NCBI GenBank assembly: GCA_012103455.1
Contig: WLWT01000001.1
Span: forward strand, 2,652,001 to 2,716,000
Source of the DNA: Gammaproteobacteria bacterium
Lineage (GTDB): Bacteria > Pseudomonadota > Gammaproteobacteria > HK1
DNA length: 64,000 nt
Direction of reading: 5' to 3'
Shown: positions 1-9,300 of the stretch, one piece after another
How positions within the stretch are numbered: position 1 is the first letter of the stretch
How the letters are laid out: each line of letters opens with the position of its first letter
The notes under the pieces: model-generated
Database searches by the model: none
What the model saw: the letters and a program-made list of their open reading frames with translations, nothing else
What the model was told of the DNA's origin: nothing
Position numbers and translations under genes: made by a program

Positions 1-159
1 TTTACTGTTTAAAAGTCCGTCTAGCTCCGCCCGGTTATGGTAGCAGCTCATTAAAAAGGATGCGGATCTTAGGACATGGCCCTAGTGATGCCCGGCGAAA
101 TGCTTCCGCCAGCGGTAGCTGGGTTTTATCGATGATGAGCGTCCGGTGCTTCTCAAGCT

Positions 160-1011
160 TCAGGCTTTGGCAGTCAGCGCTTTTACAAATGCGGGTAGGG
201 CAAAAGCGGCATGGTGGGTGGCCGGCGTATAGTACCGCGTCACCAAGCCTGCGCCAGCGAAGCGGTGGGCGATGGTCTCGCCGGGGATGGCCCGCAACGC
301 CGCTGTGTCGCTGGCCCAGGCGAAGGTCATGATGCCGCCCACATACGTGGGCACCGCGGCAGCATAGAATGCCACGTCGGTGAAATGAGGCATGAGCCGG
401 GCCGCTGTTTGTGTGATCTCATCGCCTTGCAAAAACGGCACACCGTTTTGCGCGACCAGGACGCCACCTGGCGCCAGGCAACGCTTGCAGCCGGCATAGA
501 ACGCCTCGCTGAAGAGGGCTTCACCGGGTCCGATGGGATCGGTGGCATCGGAGATGATGACGTCGAAGCGCTCTTGCGCAGTGTTGACATAGCGGGCGCC
601 ATCGTCAAACACGAGTTGCAGCCGCGGATCATCGAATGCCCCTGCACAATGATTGGGCAAGTAGCGTTTAGCGGTCTCGATAACGGCGGCGTCGATCTCG
701 ACTTGCGTGAGGTGTTCCACCGTGGCGTGGCGCAGCACTTCCCGGGCCATGGCGCCGTCGCCGCCGCCTACGATGAGCACCCGGCGCGCCTGTCCATGGG
801 CCAGAATCGGCACATGGGCGAGCATCTCATGGTAGATGAACTCGTCGCGTTCTGTGGTCTGGATGATGCCGTCCAGGGCCATCACCCGCCCGAATCGGGC
901 ATTAGTGAAGATGATGAGATGGAAATGCTCGGTGCGCTGCTCGTAGAGCACCTCATCGACGCTGAACCACTGGCCGTAGTGGGGATAGAGGGTTTCTTTG
1001 AAATCATGCAT
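160..1011 (-). CDS. speE: Spermidine synthase (polyamine aminopropyltransferase)
   Basis: Transfers an aminopropyl group from decarboxylated S-adenosylmethionine to putrescine to make spermidine in the cytoplasm. The 283-residue protein has the usual SpeE length. It shows the N-terminal beta domain ([12 protein letters not shown], residues 53-64), the nucleotide-binding GGGDG at 82-86, and the acidic catalytic segment SDATDP near 154-159. The start [14 protein letters not shown] matches the family. A + strand open frame over the same bases is an antisense shadow. No speD is visible next to it; the next gene on the same strand is the transporter binding protein, whose stop lies 66 bp upstream of this start. 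Confidence 0.95.
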   Translation of the reverse strand: MHDFKETLYPHYGQWFSVDEVLYEQRTEHFHLIIFTNARFGRVMALDGIIQTTERDEFIYHEMLAHVPILAHGQARRVLIVGGGDGAMAREVLRHATVEHLTQVEIDAAVIETAKRYLPNHCAGAFDDPRLQLVFDDGARYVNTAQERFDVIISDATDPIGPGEALFSEAFYAGCKRCLAPGGVLVAQNGVPFLQGDEITQTAARLMPHFTDVAFYAAAVPTYVGGIMTFAWASDTAALRAIPGETIAHRFAGAGLVTRYYTPATHHAAFALPAFVKALTAKA

Positions 1012-1076
1012 GGGGTAGCACGCGGGCGGGGCCTTCCGTGGCCACCCAGCCCATGTCGGGGAATGACTGTGTGGCG

Positions 1077-2165
1077 CTACTTCGGCAACTTGCCTTGCAC
1101 GCCCTCCACGTACCAGTTCATCCCCAGCAACACATCATCCGACACCCGCTCACCGGCGGGCACCACTTCTTCGCCCGCCTGATTGCGCACCGGTCCGTCG
1201 AAAGCATGCCGTTTGCCGCTCTTCAAATCATCGACCAGTTGCCGGGCTCGGGCGCGCACATCGGCGGGGATGGCATCATTGAACGGTGCCATGGCCACCA
1301 TGCCCGCCGCTAGGCCGGCCCAGGTGTCTTCGCTCTGCCAACTGCTGTCCATCACCGCTTTGGTCCGGGCGACGTAATATTTGTCCCAGTCGTTGACGAT
1401 CGCTGTGAGCTGGGCTTTGGGTGCGAACTTGCTCATATCGGAGGCTTGGCCGATGGCCCATACACCGCGCGATTCGGCCACCTGTAGGGCGGCGGGTGAA
1501 TCGGTGTGTTGCGAGATCACATCGGCGCCTTGATCGATCAGCGCTTTGGCCGCATCGCCTTCTTTACCCGGGTCGTACCAGGTGTTCACCCACACCACTT
1601 TGACTTCGGCTTCGGGGTTCACCGAGCGCAGGGCCAGGGTGAAGGCGTTGATGCCGCGCACCACCTCCGGAATAGGAAAGCTCGCGATATAGCCGACCAC
1701 GCCGCTGTTCGACATATGACCGGCGAGGAAGCCGGCCACTGTGCGCCCCTCATAGAAGCGCCCTGAGTAGGTGCTGACATTGTCAGCCCGTTTATACCCG
1801 GTGGCATGCTCGAATTTCACTTTGGGGAATTTTTTCGCCACCTTGAGCGTTGGGTTCATAAAGCCGAATGAGGTGGTGAAGATGAGATCGGAGCCATTGG
1901 CCGCCAGTTGGCGTATCACCCGCTCGGCATCGGGTCCTTCCTTGACGTTCTCTACGTAGCTGGTCTCGACCTTGTCGCCCAGGGCTTTGTCGATGGCTTG
2001 GCGGCCGATGTCGTGGCGGTAGGTCCAGCCATGATCGCCGATGGGTCCTACATAGACGAAGCCCACTTTTAGCGCATCGGCGGCTTGTGCTGAGGGCAGG
2101 CCCATGGCGAGCGCGGCGGCGCAGCCTATAGCGAGCGCCCGGGCGTGTTCGAGTTGTTGCAGCAT
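1077..2165 (-). CDS. BMP-family ABC transporter substrate-binding protein (nucleoside/purine type)
   Basis: Periplasmic binding protein of the BMP/PnrA (Med-like) family, 362 residues. The start is set at the ATG at 2165 because it opens a signal peptide ending around GLPSAQA-AD; the open frame runs much further upstream but enters the permease region. After cleavage the mature chain begins [18 protein letters not shown], the characteristic BMP N-terminus in which the GDHGWTY loop lies at the nucleoside pocket. It is the first component of a complete transporter with the permeases and ATPase upstream on the same strand. Nucleoside or purine substrates are inferred from the family and from the nearby phosphoribosyltransferase. 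Confidence 0.9.
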   Translation of the reverse strand: MLQQLEHARALAIGCAAALAMGLPSAQAADALKVGFVYVGPIGDHGWTYRHDIGRQAIDKALGDKVETSYVENVKEGPDAERVIRQLAANGSDLIFTTSFGFMNPTLKVAKKFPKVKFEHATGYKRADNVSTYSGRFYEGRTVAGFLAGHMSNSGVVGYIASFPIPEVVRGINAFTLALRSVNPEAEVKVVWVNTWYDPGKEGDAAKALIDQGADVISQHTDSPAALQVAESRGVWAIGQASDMSKFAPKAQLTAIVNDWDKYYVARTKAVMDSSWQSEDTWAGLAAGMVAMAPFNDAIPADVRARARQLVDDLKSGKRHAFDGPVRNQAGEEVVPAGERVSDDVLLGMNWYVEGVQGKLPK

Positions 2166-2263
2166 GTGTTTAGCTCCCCCTTGAAGATTTGAGTTGATGT
2201 GCCGGAGTGGCAACCGAAGCCGGGCTTTTGACCGAGGGTGTGAACTGTACCAGTTCGTGCCCG

Positions 2264-3187
2264 TCATCGCGCCGGGTGGAAGGTGCGTCCCAGGCACGCA
2301 GGCGTGTGCAAACGCATGGCGGTTTTGTCCCGCGAAATGATCACCAGCACGGCGATGGTAGCGAGGTACGGTAACATCGACAGCCATTGGGAAGCCACGT
2401 CTATGCCCATGCCCTGCGCGTGTAACTGCAAGATGGTGACGCCGCCGAACAGGTAAGCGCCGGCCAACACGCGCCAGGGTTTCCAGGTGGCGAAGACCAC
2501 CAGCGCCAGGGCGATCCAACCGCGGCCCGCGGTCATGTTCTCTGCCCACATGGGCGAGTAGGCAAGGGAGAGATAAGCACCGCCCAGACCGCACAGCGCA
2601 CCACCGAAGGCGATGGCCCCGTAGCGAATGGCGATCACCGGATAACCGAGGGCATGGGCAGAATCGTGGCTCTCGCCCACCGCCCGCAGGATCATGCCGG
2701 CGCGGGTGCGGTAGAGGAAATACCAAACACCGCCGGCAGCGGCGACGGACAGGTAAATAAGAGCGTCGTGCCGGAACAGCAGTGGACCCAAAACAGGAAC
2801 ATCGGATAAGCCCGGGACCGCGAGTTTCGCTAGACCGTCGAAAGGAATGCCTACATAAGTCTGTCCCGCCAGGGCGGCCACTCCGGTGCCGAATAAGGTC
2901 AAAGCCAATCCGGTAGCGACTTGGTTGGCCCGCAAGGTCAGGCAGATGAAACCGAAGAGCAGTGACAGGACGGTGCCAGCGGCAACGGCGGCGATACATC
3001 CGGCTAACCCGCTGCCGGTCAAGGTGCCGGTGGCGAAAGCACTGATCGCCCCTATCAGCATCATGCCTTCCACACCCAGGTTCAGTACTCCCGCTTTTTC
3101 TACCACCAATTCCCCTAGCGCGGCGAATACCAGCGGGGTGGCGGCGGTGATGACCGTCACGATGATGGGGACCAGCGCGGTATCCAT
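2264..3187 (-). CDS. ABC transporter permease (BmpC/RbsC-like, nucleoside uptake)
   Basis: Inner-membrane permease of 307 residues with about eight to ten hydrophobic segments. The N-terminal half carries LVFAALGELVVEKAGVLNLG followed by GMMLIGA, the typical signature of this branched-chain/nucleoside permease family. The C-terminus (residues ~295-307) is short and hydrophilic. It pairs with the other permease, whose stop codon is about 20 bp upstream of this start, so the two should be translated together and form a heterodimeric channel. Confidence 0.9.
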   Translation of the reverse strand: MDTALVPIIVTVITAATPLVFAALGELVVEKAGVLNLGVEGMMLIGAISAFATGTLTGSGLAGCIAAVAAGTVLSLLFGFICLTLRANQVATGLALTLFGTGVAALAGQTYVGIPFDGLAKLAVPGLSDVPVLGPLLFRHDALIYLSVAAAGGVWYFLYRTRAGMILRAVGESHDSAHALGYPVIAIRYGAIAFGGALCGLGGAYLSLAYSPMWAENMTAGRGWIALALVVFATWKPWRVLAGAYLFGGVTILQLHAQGMGIDVASQWLSMLPYLATIAVLVIISRDKTAMRLHTPACLGRTFHPAR

Positions 3188-3208
3188 GGATGATTATGTC
3201 CGGGTAGA

Positions 3209-4276
3209 TTATGCCGCTTCGAGGTTGATTCTGTAGTTGATGAGTACGTCGCAGGCGAGCAGGTAAAACAGCAATAGACCCTGAAACACGCCGGTGACGG
3301 CCGATGGCATGGCGAGTTCCATCTGCGCGCTCTCCCCGCCGAGGAATGATAGGGCCATCAGCAGGCCGGCGGCCAGTATGCCGAAGGGATGCAAGCGGCC
3401 CAGGAAGGCGACGATGATGGCGGTAAAACCATAACCGGGCGAGATGGCTGGCACCAATTGCCCCATCGGCCCGGCGGCTTCGAATAGACCGGCAAGGCCC
3501 GCCAGCCCTCCGGATACCAGCAACACGAACCAGACCACGGCTTGGTGAGAAAAGCCGGCGTAATGCGCCGCCCCCGGCGCGTGGCCGGTGACTTCTATTT
3601 GATAGCCTATGAGGGTGCGGCTCAGCAACACCCAGGCCGCTGCCACCACCGCCAACGCCGCCGCCGCCCCCGCGTGCAAGCGAGTGCCTTCGATGAGCAC
3701 GGGCAACAAGGCGGCGTCGTGAAAGAGCCGGGACTGCGGAAAGTTGAACCCTTCGGGATCTTTCCACGGGCCGTGCACCAGATAGCTGAGCAGCAACAAA
3801 GCCACGTAGGTCAGCATCAAGCTCACCAAGATCTCATTGGTGCCGAAGCGGTTTTTGAGGAACGCGGGGATCGCCGCCCAGAGCATGCCGCCAGCGATGC
3901 CGGCGGCGAGCATAAGCGGTAGAACGAAAACATGCGCTTGGCCGTAGAGCGCCAGAGCCACGCCGCCGCCGGTTATCGCCCCTAGAGTCAATTGCCCCTC
4001 CGCGCCTATGTTCCACACCCCGGCCTTGAAACCGAAGGCGAGGCCGATGGCGCAAAGCACCAGGGGGGTCGCTTTGACCAACAGCTCGGTGGCACCGTAG
4101 ATGTCTTTAACCGGCTGCACGAAGAATACATACAGCGCATGGAGCGGCTCGTGACCGCTCGCGATGAATAACACGGCGCCGGTCGCGATGGTAAGTCCTA
4201 TGGCGATGGCCGGCGATAACCAGCGCATGGCCGCCGCTGGCGCTGCTCTAGGTCGCAGCCTAATGCTGGGCAGCAT
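3209..4276 (-). CDS. ABC transporter permease (nucleoside uptake, second subunit)
   Basis: Second inner-membrane permease, 355 residues, longer at its N-terminus than its partner, as is usual for this pair. It contains the family segment AIGLAFGFKAGVWNIGAEGQ near residues 75-95 and many hydrophobic helices. The ATG at 4276 lies inside the 3' end of the ATPase gene (17-bp overlap), which suggests translational coupling. Together with the ATPase, the second permease and the binding protein it forms one four-gene transport operon. Confidence 0.9.
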   Translation of the reverse strand: MLPSIRLRPRAAPAAAMRWLSPAIAIGLTIATGAVLFIASGHEPLHALYVFFVQPVKDIYGATELLVKATPLVLCAIGLAFGFKAGVWNIGAEGQLTLGAITGGGVALALYGQAHVFVLPLMLAAGIAGGMLWAAIPAFLKNRFGTNEILVSLMLTYVALLLLSYLVHGPWKDPEGFNFPQSRLFHDAALLPVLIEGTRLHAGAAAALAVVAAAWVLLSRTLIGYQIEVTGHAPGAAHYAGFSHQAVVWFVLLVSGGLAGLAGLFEAAGPMGQLVPAISPGYGFTAIIVAFLGRLHPFGILAAGLLMALSFLGGESAQMELAMPSAVTGVFQGLLLFYLLACDVLINYRINLEAA

Positions 4277-5840
4277 GGGAGGACTTTTGGGCGGCTGAGC
4301 GCTCGCCCGCGGGTTGTTCGGCCGCGGGCGCTTGTCCCGCCATGCGCAAGCCGATAATGGTGGCGTTCAATGTTTGCGTTGGGCTGGCTTCGCTCAGGCG
4401 GCCAGCGTAAATGACGGCGATGCGGTCACAAAGAGCCATCAGTTCATCGAGTTCCTGGGAGACGATGAGCACGCCAGCGCCGCCAGCGGCCAAATCGATG
4501 AGCGCTTGATGGATGGCGGTGGCGGCCCCGGCATCCACGCCCCAGGTGGGTTGGGCGGCGATGAGGATACGGGGTCGCTTGCCGAGTTCGCGGCCGGTGA
4601 TGAATTTTTGCAAGTTGCCGCCCGATAAGCTGTTGGCCGCCGCCCATGGGCCGGCGCAGCGCACATCGTGTGCGTGCACGGTGGCCTGGGCGGCGCCGGC
4701 AAGCCGTCCGGCGCGGATGAAACCGCTTTGAGTAAAACCTTGACTGGCGGCGGCGGTGAGCAGGGTGTTACGCACTAAGCTCAGGGGCGGGACAGCGCCT
4801 TGTCCCTGCCGGTCTTCGGGAATGCACGCTAAGCCCAGGCGCCGCCGGCCCCGCGGCCCAAGCCGTCCGGCGGCCACGCCGCCGATGCGCACCACCTCCG
4901 GCGTGGTTGCCGGGTGTTCCCCGGAGAGTGCTTTGACCAGCTCGCTTTGACCGTTGCCTGCGACACCGGCGATACCCATGATTTCGCCGGCGTGCAATTG
5001 CAAATGTATATCGGCCAGATTGACACCGAAACGATCATCGCTAGCCGTACTCAAGCCGTTCACCGTTAGAACGGGGGGACCACGCTCGGGGGACTTGCGC
5101 TCGGGAGCCGCCAGCGCCGCCCCCACCATCATCCGCGCCATCGACGCGCTGGACTGCGTGCGCGGATCGCACTGGCCGGCGACCTTGCCCGCACGCAGGA
5201 TGGTGGCGTGGCTGCACAGCGCTTTGATCTCGTGGAGCTTGTGACTGATATACAAAATGGAGCAGCCCTCTTCGGCCAGTTGCCGCAAGGTCACGAATAG
5301 TTGCTCGGCTTCTTGTGGCGTCAGAACGGAGGTCGGCTCGTCCAAAATCAGCAATTGTGTGTCTCGCAGCAAGCAGCGGAGGATCTCGACCCGCTGGCGC
5401 TCGCCCATCGATAAGGTGTGCACCGCCCGCTCCGGTTCCATGCTCAGGCGGTAGCGGCCAGCCAGCGCGCTGATGCGCGCGCCGAGTTGGCGCATGGGGA
5501 TGGCTCGATCCAAGCCGAGGGCGATATTCTCCGCCACCGATAGAGCCTCGAACAGCGAAAAATGTTGGAACACCATGCCTATGCCGAGGGCGCGGGCCGC
5601 CCTGGGGCCACGCACCGTGACCGGCCGACCGTTCCACCGTATCTCACCGGCATCGGCCTGTAACAGGCCATCGACGATTTTGACCAGGGTACTCTTGCCG
5701 GCGCCGTTTTCGCCCAGCAGTGCATGGATTTGGCCCGGTTGCACCGCCAGATCGATACCATCATTGGCGACCACGGTGGCGAAAACCTTCCTGATGCCAC
5801 GAAGTTCGAGGCGGGGCGGGGCGCTGCTTTGGGCTGGCAT
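4260..5840 (-). CDS. ABC transporter ATP-binding protein with two ABC domains (nucleoside uptake)
   Basis: Energising subunit, 526 residues, with tandem ABC domains as in sugar and nucleoside importers. Domain 1 has Walker A GENGAGKST and signature LSMGERQRVEILRCL followed by LLILDEPTSVL. Domain 2 has the degenerate Walker A GVAGNGQSE and signature SGGNLQKFITGREL, as expected for the less active half. The start at 5840 (MPAQSSAPPRLELRG) is chosen because the fold begins at LELRGIRKVF; the open frame extends upstream with unrelated sequence that overlaps the divergent gene. It is the first gene of the transporter operon. Confidence 0.92.
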   Translation of the reverse strand: MPAQSSAPPRLELRGIRKVFATVVANDGIDLAVQPGQIHALLGENGAGKSTLVKIVDGLLQADAGEIRWNGRPVTVRGPRAARALGIGMVFQHFSLFEALSVAENIALGLDRAIPMRQLGARISALAGRYRLSMEPERAVHTLSMGERQRVEILRCLLRDTQLLILDEPTSVLTPQEAEQLFVTLRQLAEEGCSILYISHKLHEIKALCSHATILRAGKVAGQCDPRTQSSASMARMMVGAALAAPERKSPERGPPVLTVNGLSTASDDRFGVNLADIHLQLHAGEIMGIAGVAGNGQSELVKALSGEHPATTPEVVRIGGVAAGRLGPRGRRRLGLACIPEDRQGQGAVPPLSLVRNTLLTAAASQGFTQSGFIRAGRLAGAAQATVHAHDVRCAGPWAAANSLSGGNLQKFITGRELGKRPRILIAAQPTWGVDAGAATAIHQALIDLAAGGAGVLIVSQELDELMALCDRIAVIYAGRLSEASPTQTLNATIIGLRMAGQAPAAEQPAGERSAAQKSSHAAQH

Positions 5841-6020
5841 CAATGGCTCGGAGGTGCACGAGGCTCGCGGGCGGATAACTGGATGATACGGTGCCCTTCC
5901 AGCGCGGGGAAGCCCACGGTGGAGTCGGTCAATGTCTTTGGTCAACGCCGCCGGTGCGTGCACTGCGCCAGCATGCGGGCTAGAGTTGCCCCATCGCATT
6001 TCACGAATAAAGGGGCAGCG

Positions 6021-6776
6021 ATGGACCTGGGGTTGAGTGACAAAGTGGTACTGGTAACGGGCGCCGGTTCCGGCATAGGCCGGCAGATCGCGCTCGATAT
6101 GGTGGCGGAGGGGGCGGCGCGCGTAGTGGTCGCCGATCTGAACGAAGCCGGTGCGGCGCAAACAGTGGCGCAAGCCGATGAGCAGGGGAGGGGAGTGGCC
6201 ACGGCGGTTCGGTTGGACGTGACGTCCTTCGAGAACGCGAATAGCGTAGTGAGCGGCATTCAAGCCGAGCACGGACGGTTGGACGTGTTGGTCAACTGTG
6301 CCGGCGCCTGGCGGGTGAATCTGTTCACCGATTCCAAGCCTGAAGACTGGGCGTTCGAGATCAATGTCTGTTTGATGGGGGTGATCAACTGCACCCGCGC
6401 CGCTCTTGATCCGATGATCGCCCAGGGCGGCGGTAAGATAGTCAATATTTCCTCCGACGCGGGCCGGATCGGCGAATTCCGCCAGGCGGTTTACTCCGGC
6501 GCCAAGGCTGGCGTCATCGGTTTTTCCAAGGCGGTGGCCCGTGAGGTGGGCAAGTCGGGGGTGCACATCAACTGTGTGTGTCCGGGTTATACCAAGACAC
6601 CAGGCACCGCCGGTTTGACCGAGGAGCTGGAGGCGCGCATCGCCAAGAGCTACCCCTTGCGCAAGATCGGGGTGCCAAGCGATGTCTCGCGGGTGGTGGT
6701 TTTCCTCGCCTCGGACGGTGCCAGCCACATCACCGGCCAGACCCTCTCGGTCAGTGGCGGCTACGTTATGGTCTGA
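6021..6776 (+). CDS. Short-chain dehydrogenase/reductase
   Basis: NAD(P)-dependent oxidoreductase of the classical SDR family, 251 residues. It has the cofactor motif TGAGSGIG near residues 13-20, an NCAGAW segment replacing NNAG, the catalytic Ser in NISSDAG, and the YxxxK pair in VYSGAKAG. Start 6021 follows AGGGGCAGCG and opens the Rossmann fold directly; the longer upstream frame is ignored. It is divergent from the transporter operon (180 bp between starts) and 19 bp upstream of the phosphoribosyltransferase gene. Substrate is unknown. Confidence 0.88.
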   Translation: MDLGLSDKVVLVTGAGSGIGRQIALDMVAEGAARVVVADLNEAGAAQTVAQADEQGRGVATAVRLDVTSFENANSVVSGIQAEHGRLDVLVNCAGAWRVNLFTDSKPEDWAFEINVCLMGVINCTRAALDPMIAQGGGKIVNISSDAGRIGEFRQAVYSGAKAGVIGFSKAVAREVGKSGVHINCVCPGYTKTPGTAGLTEELEARIAKSYPLRKIGVPSDVSRVVVFLASDGASHITGQTLSVSGGYVMV

Positions 6777-6795
6777 CTGCGAAGGAGGCAATGGC

Positions 6796-7371
6796 ATGGC
6801 AGAAAAACTCTTTATAGACGCGCAGCGGCTACTCGATGATTCGTACGCGCTCGGTTTGCAGATCTTGGACAGTGGTTTTCACCCCGATTTCATCGTCGGT
6901 GTGTGGCGCGGCGGGACGCCGGTCGGTATCGCCGTGCAAGAGCTGCTCGATTACTTCGGTGTAGTCACCGATCACATTGCCATACGTACCTCGTCGTATA
7001 CCGCCATCGGTGAGCGCAGCTTCAATATCCGGGTGCACGGATTGAATTACATCGTCAAGAACGTGAACGCGGAGAACTCGCTGCTGATCGTGGACGATGT
7101 GTGGGATACCGGCCTTAGCATTCAAGCCGTTATTCAGCACTTGCGCGAGGAGTCGCGCCGTAATACCCCTGACGATATCCGTATCGCCACGGCGTATTAC
7201 AAACCGGGTAATAACCGTACCGACTTGGCGCCGGATTATTTCGTGCATGAAACGGAGCGCTGGTTAGTGTTTCCACACGAATTACACGGGCTTACCCGTG
7301 AGGAGATCTTGAAGCACAAGGTGACCGGCGCATCACTGCGGCAACGGTTGATGACGGAGGCGGCGCAATAG
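6796..7371 (+). CDS. Phosphoribosyltransferase, hypoxanthine/xanthine type
   Basis: Cytoplasmic purine-salvage-type enzyme of 191 residues. The PRPP-binding loop is clear as LLIVDDVWDTG near residues 100-110, and the N-terminal half contains FIVGVWRGGTPVG, which corresponds to the pyrophosphate loop of this family. GGAGG precedes the ATG at 6796. It closes a two-gene transcript with the dehydrogenase and sits beside a nucleoside transporter, which supports a role in recovering imported purine bases; the exact base is not determined. Confidence 0.85.
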   Translation: MAEKLFIDAQRLLDDSYALGLQILDSGFHPDFIVGVWRGGTPVGIAVQELLDYFGVVTDHIAIRTSSYTAIGERSFNIRVHGLNYIVKNVNAENSLLIVDDVWDTGLSIQAVIQHLREESRRNTPDDIRIATAYYKPGNNRTDLAPDYFVHETERWLVFPHELHGLTREEILKHKVTGASLRQRLMTEAAQ

Positions 7372-7404
7372 AGCGCCGGCGGGAGCGCAGCCTACGGGCG
7401 GTCG

Positions 7405-8751
7405 CTACTCGACGGTCTGACTGATCTCGACGGTGACCTCGGCGGTGTCTCCGGGCGCCAGAGCGGCTGAAAAACCCTGTAAATCGCCGGGGGCTGGGCG
7501 GGCGTTGCCGCTGGCGGAGATGCGCGCGCCTACCACCACCTTGGGGAAAGTGGCTAATGTCATAGCCGGCATCATGGCCATGGATTCATCCAGTATCACG
7601 GTAGCCGGCAGCGCGTCCGCGCTCAGGCGTTGCACTGCTAGCGGCATGGGAGGACCGCGCTCGGCGCGGGCGAATACGAACAGCGCCGCGCCGGCCTTGA
7701 TCTCGCCGACTAGAGCGGCGGCCAGACGCACGTTGACTTTGATGCTGATGCCCTCGGCTTGGGCCGCCGCTTTGGCGGTGGCCTGGGCCGGCGAGATCTG
7801 AGCAGCGCCAGCTCGAGCGGTAGTAGCCAGCACCGGCGTGGACTTTGGCGTGGACTTCAAGGGGGTGTCAACAGGCGTGGACGGCGCGGCCCTCGCTTGC
7901 GCGATGAACTGATCGAGCGTAGCCGTCTCTTCGGGGGGGAGCGCGCCGGAGCGTTTGAGCTGTTGCCAGTGCTCGATGGCGCCAGGGCCATCGCCGGATT
8001 GCATTTGCGCTATGCCCGCCAGCCACAAGCTCTTGGGATGCATGGGGTTGATACGTAGGGCATCGGCGATGAGTTCTTTGGGGCGGCCCGCTAAGCGGTT
8101 GCCGTTCAACCGGCCCAGCACCTCGGCGTAACCGGCGATCGCATCCGGCTGCTCAGGGAGGCGTTGGTAAGCCTGCTGGTAAGCTTTGGCCGCCTCTTGC
8201 AGCCGGTCCAGTACGGTGTAGGAGCGGCCCAGCATCAGCCAGCCTTGACCATCGCTAGGATCATCAGCTAGCCGCTCAGCGAGCCCTCCTACCATCTCTT
8301 CTACCGATGGCATGGCGGAGGAGCCACTGGCGCTTTGACTGCCGGGTGCTGCCACTGCCGTGCTGCCCGCGGAGGGTGCACTTTTGCCCGCGACTGCCAA
8401 ACCGTCCGGGCGGCCCACGACAGCGTAGAGGCCGATGGCGATGGCGCATGTAGCAATAGTGATCACCGCGACTGAGGGAGTGGGCGGTAACTGGCGCACC
8501 GTTTCCTTCCCTTGAGCCGTGTCTGCGAGCAACTCACGCGCCAGCTCATCGCGGGCGATCTCGAACTGATCGTGATCGATAACGCCCTCATCCAAATCGA
8601 TTTCCAATTCGCCTAAGCGGCTCTCATAAGCGAGCACCGCGTGGTCGTCGCGGCTGGGCTCGGGCGCGCCGTCGTCACGCCACAAAGCCGGCACTATCCA
8701 GGCGAGCGTGGCGGCCAGCAAAATGAGCACGCCGAAGCAGAAAATGATCAT
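7405..8751 (-). CDS. ccmI: Cytochrome c maturation protein CcmI (CycH-like)
   Basis: Haem-lyase partner that chaperones apocytochrome c in System I. The 448-residue protein starts at 8751 with a membrane helix (MIIFCFGVLILLAATLAWIV). It then has the cytoplasmic segment with the typical DHAVLAYESRLGELEIDL region, a second helix near 105-125, and TPR repeats (~165-290). The C-terminal beta domain (~350-448) contains LFVFARAERGPPMPLAVQ, a CycH hallmark. Its start overlaps the ccmH stop by ATGA. The open frame upstream of 8751 belongs to another reading of ccmH and is not used. Confidence 0.93.
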   Translation of the reverse strand: MIIFCFGVLILLAATLAWIVPALWRDDGAPEPSRDDHAVLAYESRLGELEIDLDEGVIDHDQFEIARDELARELLADTAQGKETVRQLPPTPSVAVITIATCAIAIGLYAVVGRPDGLAVAGKSAPSAGSTAVAAPGSQSASGSSAMPSVEEMVGGLAERLADDPSDGQGWLMLGRSYTVLDRLQEAAKAYQQAYQRLPEQPDAIAGYAEVLGRLNGNRLAGRPKELIADALRINPMHPKSLWLAGIAQMQSGDGPGAIEHWQQLKRSGALPPEETATLDQFIAQARAAPSTPVDTPLKSTPKSTPVLATTARAGAAQISPAQATAKAAAQAEGISIKVNVRLAAALVGEIKAGAALFVFARAERGPPMPLAVQRLSADALPATVILDESMAMMPAMTLATFPKVVVGARISASGNARPAPGDLQGFSAALAPGDTAEVTVEISQTVE

Positions 8752-9224
8752 GCGCTTTCCTTGTTGCGGCTGAGCAAGGCGTCCAGCTTGGCGTGCTCCG
8801 CGGCGCTCAGTTGGCCTGTTTTCACGCTGGGGCGCCGCTTGCGTATATGTTTGAACAGAACGAAAAAACCGATGGCGGCAAAGATGGGCGGGCCCAACCA
8901 CAGGGCCGCGGTCAGCGGTTTGAACGGCGGCCGGTAGAGTACGAAATCGCCGTAGCGCGCCACCATGAAGGCGGTGATCGCATCGTCCGGTTCACCGGCG
9001 GCGATCATCTCGAATACTTCACGCCGCAGATCTTGGGCCAACTGCGCATCCGAGTCCGCTAGCGACTGGTTTTGGCAGACCAGGCAACGCAGCTCATGCA
9101 ACAACCCGCGGTAGCGGGCCTCATCCTCGGCACTGGCGAATTCGCGTAGTTCCATGGCCATGGCCATGGGGATGAGGAGGCTGCCGGCGATCACTGCCAT
9201 CCGCAGTGCGGTTAGTGTTCGCAT
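8748..9224 (-). CDS. ccmH: Cytochrome c maturation protein CcmH (thiol-disulfide component)
   Basis: Periplasmic membrane-anchored oxidoreductase that keeps the apocytochrome CXXCH cysteines reduced. The 158 residues comprise a signal peptide, the active motif LRCLVCQNQS (LRCxxC, residues ~46-55), and a C-terminal helix (LTAALWLGPPIFAAIGFFVLF). It is of the single-domain type with CcmI separate. It lies 34 bp after the ccmF stop, in the position where ccmG would normally intervene. Confidence 0.95.
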   Translation of the reverse strand: MRTLTALRMAVIAGSLLIPMAMAMELREFASAEDEARYRGLLHELRCLVCQNQSLADSDAQLAQDLRREVFEMIAAGEPDDAITAFMVARYGDFVLYRPPFKPLTAALWLGPPIFAAIGFFVLFKHIRKRRPSVKTGQLSAAEHAKLDALLSRNKESA

Positions 9225-9240
9225 GATTGCACAACTCCTT

Positions 9241-9300
9241 CAATGGCCGACCCCGGCTTCAATGGCCAACCCCGGCGTTGGCGCTAGCCCCGGCGCTGGC
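9241..9300. repeat. Degenerate ~18-19 bp tandem repeat at ccmF 3' end
   Basis: Three imperfect copies of a unit with core CAATGGCCRACCCCGGC run through the ccmF-ccmH gap and into the last codons of ccmF, producing its low-complexity tail (GASANAGVGH). It marks the junction where ccmG is missing. Confidence 0.7.

Noticed and set aside
211..1182. Long + strand open frame (323 codons) opposite speE
   Set aside because: Antisense shadow of speE in GC-rich DNA; no domain, no RBS.
2166..3767. Upstream extension of the BMP gene frame to 896 codons
   Set aside because: Overlaps the permease genes in another frame; a good signal peptide starts at 2165.
5724..6020. N-terminal extension of the dehydrogenase
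   Set aside because: The SDR fold starts at 6021; the extension overlaps the divergent ATPase gene and has no family similarity.
5841..6797. N-terminal extension of the transporter ATPase
   Set aside because: Antisense to the dehydrogenase gene; the ABC domain begins right after 5840.
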